Source: Myxococcota bacterium
Lineage (GTDB): Bacteria > Myxococcota_A > UBA9160 > UBA6930
Length of the DNA: 64,000 nucleotides
Direction of reading: 5' to 3'
Assembly (NCBI GenBank): GCA_028277885.1
Contig: JANQFK010000043.1
Coordinates: 34,568 to 98,567 of the forward strand
This document shows positions 24,095-32,071 of this stretch, in pieces. The stretch's first letter is position 1. Every line of letters starts with the position of its first letter. The notes under the pieces are model-generated. The model did not search any database. It saw only the letters and a list, made by a program, of their open reading frames with translations, and was not told the origin of the DNA. Both the position numbers and the translations under genes were made by a program.

Positions 24095-25268
24095 GGGTCA
24101 CCCTGTTCTGCGTGAAGTCGTCGTCGTCTGCGGAGCCGGAGTTGCGCCAGCGCTGCCAGGCCAGCACGGCCTTGATGCGCCGGGTGAGCTGGCGCTCGAG
24201 AGAGAGGTCGAAGGCCGTCACCCGGTTCGCGTCGGAGTCGGGGGAGTCCGCGCGGAAGCGGGTCCAGAGCAGGCCGGCGGAGGCGCGGGTCCGCTGGCCC
24301 AGGACCTTCGAGACGCCGAAGCGCGCCGTGCTCTCGTCGAAGTCCGTGCCGCCGGCGCCGGCACTGAAGCGCTGCACGAAGGCGCCCTGGAGCCCCCAGC
24401 CCCGGGGCAGGACGTAGTCGAGCTCGGCGCGGCCGATGAGGCGCGAGTCCGAGGGCAGGTCGTCGTAGTCGACGCTGCCGTAGCCGAGCGCCATGTCGAG
24501 CTCGAGGCGCTTCGCGATCTGGCTGCGCAGGCCCAGCTGGCTCGACCACTCGGAGAAGTCGGAGCGCGGGATCTCGTCGAAGGTGCGCTCCCGCAGCTCC
24601 CCGCGCAGGTAGACGAGGGAGTGGCGGCCGAGGGACTGCTGGGCCTCCAGGTAGGCGGCGCCGCTCCAGTAGTCCGAGCGCAGGTTGCCGACCAGGTCCG
24701 GGAGCCCGTCGGCGTCGAGGTCGAGGGAGGCGGCGAAGCCCTGGCTGTCGAAGCGCGAGCCGCGGACCCCGAGCTCGACGGCGCGGCGCCGCCGCAGCTC
24801 GCGGCGGTAGTTGAGCTCCACCATGGCGAGGTTCGACTGGCGCAGGTTGCGCACGTCGTCCGAGGGCGAGCCCAGGCGCACCGCCTGGGGGACGAATTGG
24901 TCCGAGATGCGCAGGGTGAGGCCGCGCAGGAGCTCCCACTCCACGAAGGCCGAGAGGTCGAGGAACGCGTCGCGGAGCGCGGGCTCGTCGACGGAGTAGC
25001 GCAGGTCGGCGCCGATCGCGGTGCCGGCGCGCAGGCGGGGCCGCTCGTACTCGAGCTCGAGGCGCGGCTCGAGGGCGGCGCCGTAGGTCCACTCGGTGTC
25101 CGTTCCGTCGAGGGCCTGGAGGCCGTTGTCCGTCGCCTCGAAGCTCAGGGTGACGGACGGGCGGAAGGAGAGCCGGTCGCCCTGGGACTCGGCGCCGGCC
25201 GCGCACGGCGCGAGGACCAGGCAGGCCCCCAGCCACAGCACCCGGCGTCCCTGCGGCCCGGCGCTCAC
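24072..25268 (-). CDS. Outer-membrane beta-barrel protein of the EPS locus
   Basis: 398 residues from a GTG in a GTGA overlap. Signal peptide VLWLGACLVLAPCAAGAE, then alternating strand-like segments with aromatic ends across the whole length (LSFRPSVTLSFEATDNG, LRAGTAIGADLRYSV, LDMALGYGSVDYDDL, NRVTLGFTYAR). It resembles the putative EPS-associated outer-membrane barrels found beside Wza/Wzc genes. It lacks the final Phe common to many barrels. A role as the outer-membrane exit or anchor for the polysaccharide is inferred from location. Confidence 0.8.
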   Translation of the reverse strand: MSAGPQGRRVLWLGACLVLAPCAAGAESQGDRLSFRPSVTLSFEATDNGLQALDGTDTEWTYGAALEPRLELEYERPRLRAGTAIGADLRYSVDEPALRDAFLDLSAFVEWELLRGLTLRISDQFVPQAVRLGSPSDDVRNLRQSNLAMVELNYRRELRRRRAVELGVRGSRFDSQGFAASLDLDADGLPDLVGNLRSDYWSGAAYLEAQQSLGRHSLVYLRGELRERTFDEIPRSDFSEWSSQLGLRSQIAKRLELDMALGYGSVDYDDLPSDSRLIGRAELDYVLPRGWGLQGAFVQRFSAGAGGTDFDESTARFGVSKVLGQRTRASAGLLWTRFRADSPDSDANRVTAFDLSLERQLTRRIKAVLAWQRWRNSGSADDDDFTQNRVTLGFTYAR

Positions 25269-26608
25269 GGGCCCAGGTCCGCGGGCAGCACCGGCGAGAG
25301 GGGCCGCTCGAAGTAGCGCTCGAGGTCGTCGGCGAGCAACGCCAGGGGATCGCCGGGGCGTCCTCCCACCCGGCGCAGCAGGTCCGCCACGAGGAGGTCG
25401 AAGCCCGGGTTCGACAGGTTCCGCGCCGCGGCGTCGGCCGTCACCGGGGCGCCCGGCGCGCCCTCCCGGAAGCCGAGCTGGTCGAGGAGCGCGAGGTAGT
25501 CGGCGTCCCGGGTGCGGCGGCGCACCAGGTGGACGCGATCCACGCCCGAGCCCGGCGCGATGCGGGCGCGCAGGACGTGCTCGCCGCCGTCGAGCGGCAG
25601 GGTGGCGACCTCGCCCCACGCGAAGGCGTCGCCCGAGGGCTCCGGGGAGTGGCGCACCTCGAGGTAGCCGTCCATGGACCACAGCTGGCGCTGGCCGCCG
25701 TGCACCCGGGCCACGACGCTGAACAGGCCCGGATCCTCGATCTCGAAGCGCCAGGCGAGCTCGGCGGGTCCGCCGCTGGCCGTCGCCCAGGCGTCGCCCG
25801 AGGCCGGCTCGCGCAGCCGCTCGTTGGTGCGGCGCGCGTTGCGGCTCCCCTCCTCGAAGGCCTCGCCCTCGAGGGCGAGGGGCTCACCGTCGGCGGGCAG
25901 CCGACCCTCGATCCCGAAGGCGCGCACCAGGGTGCGTGCCTTGGCGCCGAAGTGGAGCGGGCCGTCGCCGCCCCAGCCGCCGGCCGGCGCGATGCAGAGC
26001 GGCCGGAAGGCGGTGAGCTCCACGCGCTCGATCCGCGTCCCGGGCGCCGCGACGGCCTCGAGCTCGTGGGGCCCCCGGGAGAGCGGCACCAGCACGTCGC
26101 CGACGTCGACGCCGAGGAGCGTGGGGTCGACGCCGCCGACGCTGCGCCGGTCGAGGGACCAGCGCGCGTGGCCCCGGCCCTTCACGCGCAGCACGTAGAG
26201 CGCGGTGGCGGGCGCGGCCACCACCATGCGCAGGGGTGCGCCGGGCTGGCCCGTCGGCTGGTCGATGCTCACGTGGAACGGGGGACGGGTCGGCACGCGC
26301 CGCCCCTCGGCCCGGACGCTGCGCTCGACCCGCGACGGACACAGCAGCGAGTAGACGTCCTCGGGACCGTGGTCGGGAGGCAGGGCGTCGGAGAGGTCGA
26401 GGGCCTCGACGAGGCGCGCCGCCCACTCGCGCTGGTCCACGATGCGCCGGTCCGCGCCTCCGGGGATCTCGAGGTCGCGCCAGTCCCCGGTGAAGCGCTC
26501 GCGCGCCGCGCCCGGGGCGGAGACCCACACGAGCGCGAGCGCGCAGGCGAGCCCTGCCGCCCATGCGCCATTTCGCACGACACTCGATCCCGGCAACTTC
26601 CGACGCAT
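25265..26608 (-). CDS. Secreted protein of unknown function, first gene of the EPS operon
   Basis: About 447 residues if the ATG at 26608 is used; the hydrophobic segment GAWAAGLACALALVWVSAPGAA then acts as a signal peptide. The GGAGG is very close to this ATG, so the upstream ATG at 26662 or an internal GTG are alternatives. The mature protein has beta-rich stretches (VLRVKGRGHARWSLDRRSVGGVD; ARVHGGQRQLWSMDGYLEVRHSPEP) that suggest carbohydrate-binding-like folds, but no family is recognised. It overlaps the barrel gene by GTGA, so it belongs to the EPS operon and is probably periplasmic or surface exposed. Confidence 0.65.
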   Translation of the reverse strand: MRRKLPGSSVVRNGAWAAGLACALALVWVSAPGAARERFTGDWRDLEIPGGADRRIVDQREWAARLVEALDLSDALPPDHGPEDVYSLLCPSRVERSVRAEGRRVPTRPPFHVSIDQPTGQPGAPLRMVVAAPATALYVLRVKGRGHARWSLDRRSVGGVDPTLLGVDVGDVLVPLSRGPHELEAVAAPGTRIERVELTAFRPLCIAPAGGWGGDGPLHFGAKARTLVRAFGIEGRLPADGEPLALEGEAFEEGSRNARRTNERLREPASGDAWATASGGPAELAWRFEIEDPGLFSVVARVHGGQRQLWSMDGYLEVRHSPEPSGDAFAWGEVATLPLDGGEHVLRARIAPGSGVDRVHLVRRRTRDADYLALLDQLGFREGAPGAPVTADAAARNLSNPGFDLLVADLLRRVGGRPGDPLALLADDLERYFERPLSPVLPADLGP

Positions 26609-26918
26609 CCTCCGTGGTTCCGCCGTGACTGGCGTCGGTAGAACGCGGTGCGCGAAAAACATCGGCGAGCCCTGGGGTTCCTTTACCGAGTCGCGTACCA
26701 GCGGAGATTCCAGTGGGGCTGGAAGTGCGAAAGGTGGAGTCCGCGCGGCGACCCGCGCCCCGAGTTGCGCAAGGGCGTCGCGCGGGCTGCCGGCGCACGA
26801 GCCCAGAGCGCGCTGGCAGGCGGGCGGCAGGCGCCGCGCGGCAGGCCGGAAGCTCCGGCGCAGCCCCGACGCACGACGCCGGAGCGGGGCCGGCAGGGGG
26901 GCGGCAGGAGCCGCCGGG
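26609..26918. other. Intergenic region between GH38 gene and EPS operon
   Basis: No gene. It contains a terminator-like hairpin near the mannosidase stop and presumably the EPS operon promoter. I looked for -24/-12 and -35/-10 boxes on the minus strand and saw none that I would defend. Confidence 0.5.
26852..26885 (-). terminator. Terminator-like hairpin after the alpha-mannosidase gene
   Basis: A perfect 9-bp stem (gctccggcg / cgccggagc) with a 16-base loop lies 33 bases past the stop. On the minus strand only TTCC follows, so termination efficiency is doubtful. Confidence 0.4.
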
Positions 26919-29777
26919 TCAGTCGAGCTGGAGGGTCACGATCCTGTGCGCCGGCAGCACGAGGCGCAGCTCGGATCCGTCCCAGTGCACGGCCGGGGAG
27001 TCCAGGCCGCGACCGGCGAGATCCACCACCCGCACCGCGCGCAGCGCCGGCACGCCGAAGCGAAGCCGCAGCTCGCGGTCGGCGCCGCCGATCTCCACCA
27101 GGCGCAGCCGGCTGCCGCCCTCGGCCCGGGGCTCGAGGGCGCTGATCGAGACGCCCGGGTCGTCGAGCCGCACCAGCCGGTCGCCGTCGCGAAGCGGCGT
27201 GGCCTCGGCGGCGCTCTCGCCGCGGCGGATCGGCAGCGGCGGGTGCGCGAAGCGGTGGGCGGCGGCGACGCGGGCGGCCTCGTCCGCCGCATGCAGGCGC
27301 AGCCCGAAGGCCAGGCGATGCACGCCGGGCACCTGGGCGCCCGGCGTCTCCAGGCGCGGCCCCGCGTCCATGGGGCGCAGCGCGAGATCGCCCCGGGAGA
27401 GCCAGCCCACGGCGCGCAGCAGGGTCACGGCCAGGGCGCCGCGCCCGTGCCCGTCGTCGGCGAGGGCCTCCACCTCGCCGCCGCCGCGGTTGGCGACGCT
27501 CAGGCCCAGCGTCTCGCCTTCGAGGGTGGCGAAGCCGCGCTGGGGAGTGGCCCCGATGGGACGCTCCGCGGGGTGGGGACCGAAGTCGTCCGGGCCCGGC
27601 TCGATCGGGCGCTCCGCGATCTCGAAGGCGCTCTCCACCTCGAAGCGCCGCGCCGGGAAGGGCGCGCTCACCTGGAGCCGCAGGCGATGGTCCCGGGCGG
27701 TGTTGTCGAGCTCGACCTCGAGCTCGAGCGTGTCGAGGCCCTCGCGCAGGCGCAGGCCGAGCCGAACCGGGAGCACCGCCCGCTCGCGGCGGCGCCGGTC
27801 GCGCCCGGCGACCAGGCCGCGGGGCACGCGGAAGCGCGCGGCGATGCGCACCGACGCCTCGCCCCCCGCCGCCGGGTCGAGGGCGACGCGCACGCGCTGC
27901 GGACGGTCCACCACCTCGCCACCGGGGACCGGGTCGAAGTTGTACTCGTCGCCGCGGTCGCCCTCGGAGACGATGCGCAGGGCGTCGCGCACCTCGCAGC
28001 CGAGGCCGAGGTGGTGGAGGTCCACGCGGCCGTCGATCGCGACCTCCACCCGCCAGTGGGCGTTCCCGATCCAGGCGCCGCCGTCGGCGCGGTGCCCCGA
28101 GCGCACGCCGGCCGCTCCGGGTGCCTCGCCCGGCGCGACGCGGTACGCGCTCACCCCCCAGCCCGGCAGCTCGTCGGCGAAGCGCAGGCGGACCCGGGGC
28201 ACGGTGCGGGCGCGCAGCCGCACCGCGTCCACCCGGCCTTCGCGCAGCCAGGCGCCGAGGCGCCGCCGGGCCGGCTCGACGTCGAAGGGCTCCGGGTGCC
28301 GACCGAGGCGCAGGTCGACCACGGCGCGGCGACCACGCCGGCGCAGCCGGACGCCGCGCACGAAGGCCCCGCCGATCTCGCCCTCCATCAGGCGCAGCAC
28401 GACGTCGCGCAGCGACGCGGGCAGCACCCAGTCGAAGCGGTCCGCGCCCGCATCCAGGAGGTCGGCACGCGCCGGAAGGCTCCGGCCCCGGGCGTCGCGC
28501 AGGTGGAAGGGCGCCACGCGCCGGCCGCGAAGCGGCAGGTCGAGCTCCAGCTCTCCGTCGACACCGGCGCGCCCTGCGGCGTTCGGGTTCCACACCACCA
28601 GGGCCTCGCCCGGCTCGCCCAGCCCTGCCGTCGCCGCCGGGGGCGGCGCGGCCACGAGGCGCGCCAGGTCTGCCGCGACGCGGGCGCGGTGGGCCGCCAC
28701 CCAGGCCTCGGCGCGGGCCAGGCGGGCGTCGACCTCGTCGTGGACGGCGTCGATCGAGCAGCCGCAGATGGAGTCGTGGGGGTGGTTGCGGAGCACCTGT
28801 CGCCAGGCGTGGTCGATGGCGTCGGTCCCGGGATCGCCGCCGTGGGCCGAGAGCCAGGCGGCCAGGGGCTCGAGGTAGCGGGTCAGCTCGCGGTCGAGCG
28901 CGAAGTCCCGGCGCTTCTGCTCCATGCGCGCCGACGCGCAGCCCGGCAGGAGCGGCGCGCGCAGGCCCGACCGCAGCTCCCCGCGATGGCGCGGCAGCGG
29001 GCCCGACGCCTCGCTCCGCGCCCGCTCCCAGAAGCCGGGCAGCGTGCCGATCTCGACGCTCGCGTCGGTGAGCCGTGCGCCGGCGGCCTCGAGGGCGCGG
29101 GGCAGCCCGGGCTGGGGCGCCTGGTGGTCGGCGCCGTTCATCAGCAGCAGGGTCGGGACCCGCGAGTGCCTCGCGAGGCGGGTCGCGATGCGCTCGAGAC
29201 GCGCGGCCAGGGCGCCGGGCTCGAGGGGCAGGCGCTCGGCGTTGCCGTAGCCGAAGGGCAGGTAGACGGTGGGCAGGCGCGTCCCGTCGGGCGCCTCCCA
29301 CTCGAAGAGCGTCTCGTCGACGTCCGCTCCGACGCCGCGCCAGAGCGCCGCCGCCGGGAAGCCGAAGCCCGCGAAGAGCTGGGGAAGCTGCCCCACGTGG
29401 CCGAACTGGTCGGGCACGTAGCCCAGCTCCATGGCGGCGCCGAGGGCGCGCGCCCGGGAGAGGCCCAGCCGCAGGTTGCGGATCAGCGCCTCCCCCGAGA
29501 CCAGCCACTCGTCGGGCAGCACGTACCAGGGACCCACCAGCAGCCGCCCGTCCCGGACCAGCTTCGCGATGCGCTCGCGCTGGGACGGCCGCACCTCGAG
29601 GTAGTCGTCCACCACGATGGCCTGCCCGTCCAGGGTGAAGTGGCGGAAGGCCGGGTCGCCCTCGAGCAGGTCGAGCAGCCCGTCCACCAGCCCGACCAGG
29701 CGATGGCGGAAGGCCTCGAAGGAGTGGTGCCACTCCCGGTCCCAGTGGGTGTGGGGAACGACGACGAGGTGTCTCAC
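26919..29777 (-). CDS. Glycoside hydrolase family 38 alpha-mannosidase
   Basis: 952 residues. The N-terminal catalytic domain starts HLVVVPHTHWDREW, giving the zinc ligands H9/H11 region and D13; the nucleophile is Asp123 in GYVPDQFGHVGQLPQ. MNGADHQAPQP and a helical three-helix region follow, then a large beta-sandwich C-terminal half, as in GH38. It should remove alpha-mannose from glycans, acting in the cytoplasm because there is no signal peptide. The GTG start at 29777 has GGGAGGG upstream. It sits directly before the EPS operon on the same strand and may recycle mannose-containing glycans, which is inference. Confidence 0.93.
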   Translation of the reverse strand: MRHLVVVPHTHWDREWHHSFEAFRHRLVGLVDGLLDLLEGDPAFRHFTLDGQAIVVDDYLEVRPSQRERIAKLVRDGRLLVGPWYVLPDEWLVSGEALIRNLRLGLSRARALGAAMELGYVPDQFGHVGQLPQLFAGFGFPAAALWRGVGADVDETLFEWEAPDGTRLPTVYLPFGYGNAERLPLEPGALAARLERIATRLARHSRVPTLLLMNGADHQAPQPGLPRALEAAGARLTDASVEIGTLPGFWERARSEASGPLPRHRGELRSGLRAPLLPGCASARMEQKRRDFALDRELTRYLEPLAAWLSAHGGDPGTDAIDHAWRQVLRNHPHDSICGCSIDAVHDEVDARLARAEAWVAAHRARVAADLARLVAAPPPAATAGLGEPGEALVVWNPNAAGRAGVDGELELDLPLRGRRVAPFHLRDARGRSLPARADLLDAGADRFDWVLPASLRDVVLRLMEGEIGGAFVRGVRLRRRGRRAVVDLRLGRHPEPFDVEPARRRLGAWLREGRVDAVRLRARTVPRVRLRFADELPGWGVSAYRVAPGEAPGAAGVRSGHRADGGAWIGNAHWRVEVAIDGRVDLHHLGLGCEVRDALRIVSEGDRGDEYNFDPVPGGEVVDRPQRVRVALDPAAGGEASVRIAARFRVPRGLVAGRDRRRRERAVLPVRLGLRLREGLDTLELEVELDNTARDHRLRLQVSAPFPARRFEVESAFEIAERPIEPGPDDFGPHPAERPIGATPQRGFATLEGETLGLSVANRGGGEVEALADDGHGRGALAVTLLRAVGWLSRGDLALRPMDAGPRLETPGAQVPGVHRLAFGLRLHAADEAARVAAAHRFAHPPLPIRRGESAAEATPLRDGDRLVRLDDPGVSISALEPRAEGGSRLRLVEIGGADRELRLRFGVPALRAVRVVDLAGRGLDSPAVHWDGSELRLVLPAHRIVTLQLD

Positions 29778-29895
29778 GGGGACCCTCCCGGCCCCATCCT
29801 ATCACCGCGCCCGGCCAGTCGGCGGGGTAGAGAAATCCCCGGAGCTGCGGTAGAAATCGTCCTTCGACGATGGAACGGGAAGAGACCGCCGACAG

Positions 29896-29916
29896 CGCGG
29901 ACCAACGCGGTCCGCG
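29896..29916 (+). promoter_or_regulatory. Hairpin in the mgtE 5' region
   Basis: A perfect 8-bp stem (cgcggacc / ggtccgcg) with a 5-base loop lies 64 bases before the mgtE ATG, in a 200-base spacer between divergent genes. It does not resemble a full M-box riboswitch. Whether it is transcribed with mgtE is unknown. Confidence 0.4.
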
Positions 29917-29980
29917 ACGCGCGACGAGGATCCTCCCCGCCTGACCCTCCCGGGCCCGGCGGGAGAGCGGGGCCCTTGCC

Positions 29981-31333
29981 ATGGCGACACCTCAGGAGAC
30001 CTTGCGGATCCTCCGCCGCCTGCTGGCGACGGGCGTGAGCTCGCGCGCCGAGCGGCTGCTGGCCCGCATCCATCCCGCCGACCTCGGCCCGGTCTTCTCC
30101 GGCCTCACCCCGCCCGAGATCCGCACCGTGGTGGAGCTGCTGTTCCGCCAGCGCCGCGCCGCCTCCACGCTCACCGAGCTGCCGGCCGAGATGCTGCCCA
30201 TGGTGTTCGAGGCCCTGGGCGACGAGCGCCTCGCCCAGGTGATCGCCCGCCTCGAGCTCGACGACATGGTGGAGATGGTGGAGTGGCTCCCCGAGGAGCG
30301 GCGCGAGCGCGTGCTCGCCCTGCTGCCCGAGTACAAGCTCGCCGAGCTGCGCCAGGCGGAGCTCTACCCGCCGGCGAGCGCCGGCCGCGTGATGACCACG
30401 CGCTTCCTCGCGCTCCACGAGGACATGACGGCCCAGGAGGCCATCGACCGCATCCGCGAGGCCGGCGAGGACTTCGAGGCGATCTTCTACCTCTACGTCA
30501 CCGACGAGAAGGGACACCTGCGCGGCGTGGTGCCGATCCGGCGCCTCGTGGCCGCCGGTGCCCAGCGCCGCTGCGGCGAGCTGATGATCGAGGACCCGGT
30601 GTCGGTGGGCGCCCACGCGGACCAGGAGGAGGTCGCCCAGATCGTCGCGCGCTACAACCTGCTCGCGGTGCCGGTGGTGGACGCCGACGACCGCATCCTC
30701 GGCGTCATCACCGTGGACGACGTGATCGACGTGATCACCGAGGAGGCCACCGAGGACATGTACAACCTCGCGGGCCTCTCCGAGGAGGACCGCGTCTTCC
30801 GTCCGGCGCGGGAGTCGGTGCGCCGCCGCCTGCCCTGGATGCTCCTCAACCTCGCCGCGGCCTTCGTGGCCGCCTGGGTGATCGGGCTCTTCGAGCGCAC
30901 CCTCGAGCAGATCGTCGCCCTGGCGTTCTTCATGCCCGTGGTGGCGGGCATGGGGGGCAACAGCGGCATCCAGGCGCTCACCGTGATCACCCGCGCCATC
31001 GCGCTGGGCGAGATCGAGTTCTCGAGCGGGCTGCGCGCCGTGGGCAAGGAGATGAGCGTCTCCCTGGTGATCGGCATGGCCACGGGGGCGGTGAGCGGAG
31101 CCCTCGCCTACCTGTGGCAGGGCAGCCCGTACCTCGGGCTGGTGCTGTTCGTCACCATGATGCTCACCATGGCGGTGGCGGGCATCCTGGGGGCCGCGGT
31201 GCCGCTGCTGCTCAAGGCCATGAACCAGGACCCGGCCGTGGGCTCGGGGGTGGTGGTCACCAACCTCACGGACATCTTCGGCTTCGCGAGCTTCCTCGGG
31301 ATCGGGACCCTGCTCCTCGACCGCCTGCTCTAG
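29981..31333 (+). CDS. mgtE: Magnesium transporter MgtE
   Basis: 450 residues. Cytoplasmic N-domain (HPADLGPVFSGLTPPE), two CBS domains (residues about 135-255, with VTDEKGHLRGVVPIRRL and VVDADDRILGVITVDDVIDVI), a connecting helix EDMYNLAGLSEED, and five membrane helices with RRRLPWMLLNLAAAF, GMGGNSGIQALTV and GSGVVVTNLTDIFGF. These are the standard MgtE parts; CBS domains sense cytosolic Mg2+ and gate the pore. The stop TAG overlaps the stop of the convergent gene in a shared ctag. Confidence 0.96.
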   Translation: MATPQETLRILRRLLATGVSSRAERLLARIHPADLGPVFSGLTPPEIRTVVELLFRQRRAASTLTELPAEMLPMVFEALGDERLAQVIARLELDDMVEMVEWLPEERRERVLALLPEYKLAELRQAELYPPASAGRVMTTRFLALHEDMTAQEAIDRIREAGEDFEAIFYLYVTDEKGHLRGVVPIRRLVAAGAQRRCGELMIEDPVSVGAHADQEEVAQIVARYNLLAVPVVDADDRILGVITVDDVIDVITEEATEDMYNLAGLSEEDRVFRPARESVRRRLPWMLLNLAAAFVAAWVIGLFERTLEQIVALAFFMPVVAGMGGNSGIQALTVITRAIALGEIEFSSGLRAVGKEMSVSLVIGMATGAVSGALAYLWQGSPYLGLVLFVTMMLTMAVAGILGAAVPLLLKAMNQDPAVGSGVVVTNLTDIFGFASFLGIGTLLLDRLL

Positions 31334-32028
31334 CCCACCGCGTAGGTGCGCTCGAGGTAGGCGACGATGTCGGCGGACTCGAACATCTCCACGCCGGTGT
31401 TGGGGTCCACCAGGAAGGGGACCTGCATCTTGCCCGAGCGCTCCACGAAGGCGGCGCGGCCCGCGCTGCCCTTGCCCACGTTGTGCAGCAGGTAGGGCAG
31501 CTCCAGGCTGCACAGCGCCTCCCGGGCGATCCGGCAGAAGGGCGAGCCCTCGAAGCTCCACAGCTCGAGGGGGCGCTCGGGCGGCTTGGCGGCCCGGTAG
31601 CGCGCGCCGAGGCCGGGGCGCAGCGCGCTCGCCAGCATGGCGCCGGCGTCGGTGAGCGGGCCCAGGGAGAGCAAGAGCGGCACGTCGCCGCCGCCGTAGT
31701 GCTCGAAGAGGTGCTTCACGATGGCGTCGGACTCGTACAGCGAGTCGCCGGTGTTCGGGTCCACGAGCCACGGGAACTGCGCCTTGCCGCCCTCGCGGAT
31801 CACGTGCTCCCGGAAGCGCGGGCCCTGCTTGGGGCAGGGGTACACCATCGCGTCCAGGTCCAGGATGGTGAGGGCCTCGCGCACCTTGCGGCAGTAGGGA
31901 CAGCCCTCGAACTCGTACAGCTCGAGGGTCTTCTCGGGCCGGCGGCCCGGCCTCCCCACCGAGATGCCGGCCCCGAGCCGCGCCACGCTGGCGGCCAGCG
32001 AGCTCCCCACGTCGACGATGCGGTTCAT
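31330..32028 (-). CDS. Tandem GST-N/glutaredoxin-like domain protein
   Basis: 232 residues. Two thioredoxin-fold GST-N-like domains: the first has LYEFEGCPYCRKVREAL with the redox pair C43/C46, FPWLVDPNTGDSLYESDAIVKHLF; the second repeats the layout as LWSFEGSPFCRIAREAL and VPFLVDPNTGVEMFESADIVAYL, with the first Cys replaced by Ser. Similar two-domain proteins occur in plants and cyanobacteria; thiol redox or glutathione-dependent function is likely but the substrate is unknown. ATG at 32028 with GGAGGGGG upstream. No transmembrane segment is evident. Confidence 0.85.
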   Translation of the reverse strand: MNRIVDVGSSLAASVARLGAGISVGRPGRRPEKTLELYEFEGCPYCRKVREALTILDLDAMVYPCPKQGPRFREHVIREGGKAQFPWLVDPNTGDSLYESDAIVKHLFEHYGGGDVPLLLSLGPLTDAGAMLASALRPGLGARYRAAKPPERPLELWSFEGSPFCRIAREALCSLELPYLLHNVGKGSAGRAAFVERSGKMQVPFLVDPNTGVEMFESADIVAYLERTYAVG

Positions 32029-32071
32029 CGGACCCCCTCCTCGGCTCGTTGCGGAGCCCCCAGTGTAGCTC

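Noticed and set aside
29778-29980. M-box riboswitch upstream of mgtE
   Set aside because: Only one short hairpin is visible; the conserved M-box core and terminator are not seen.
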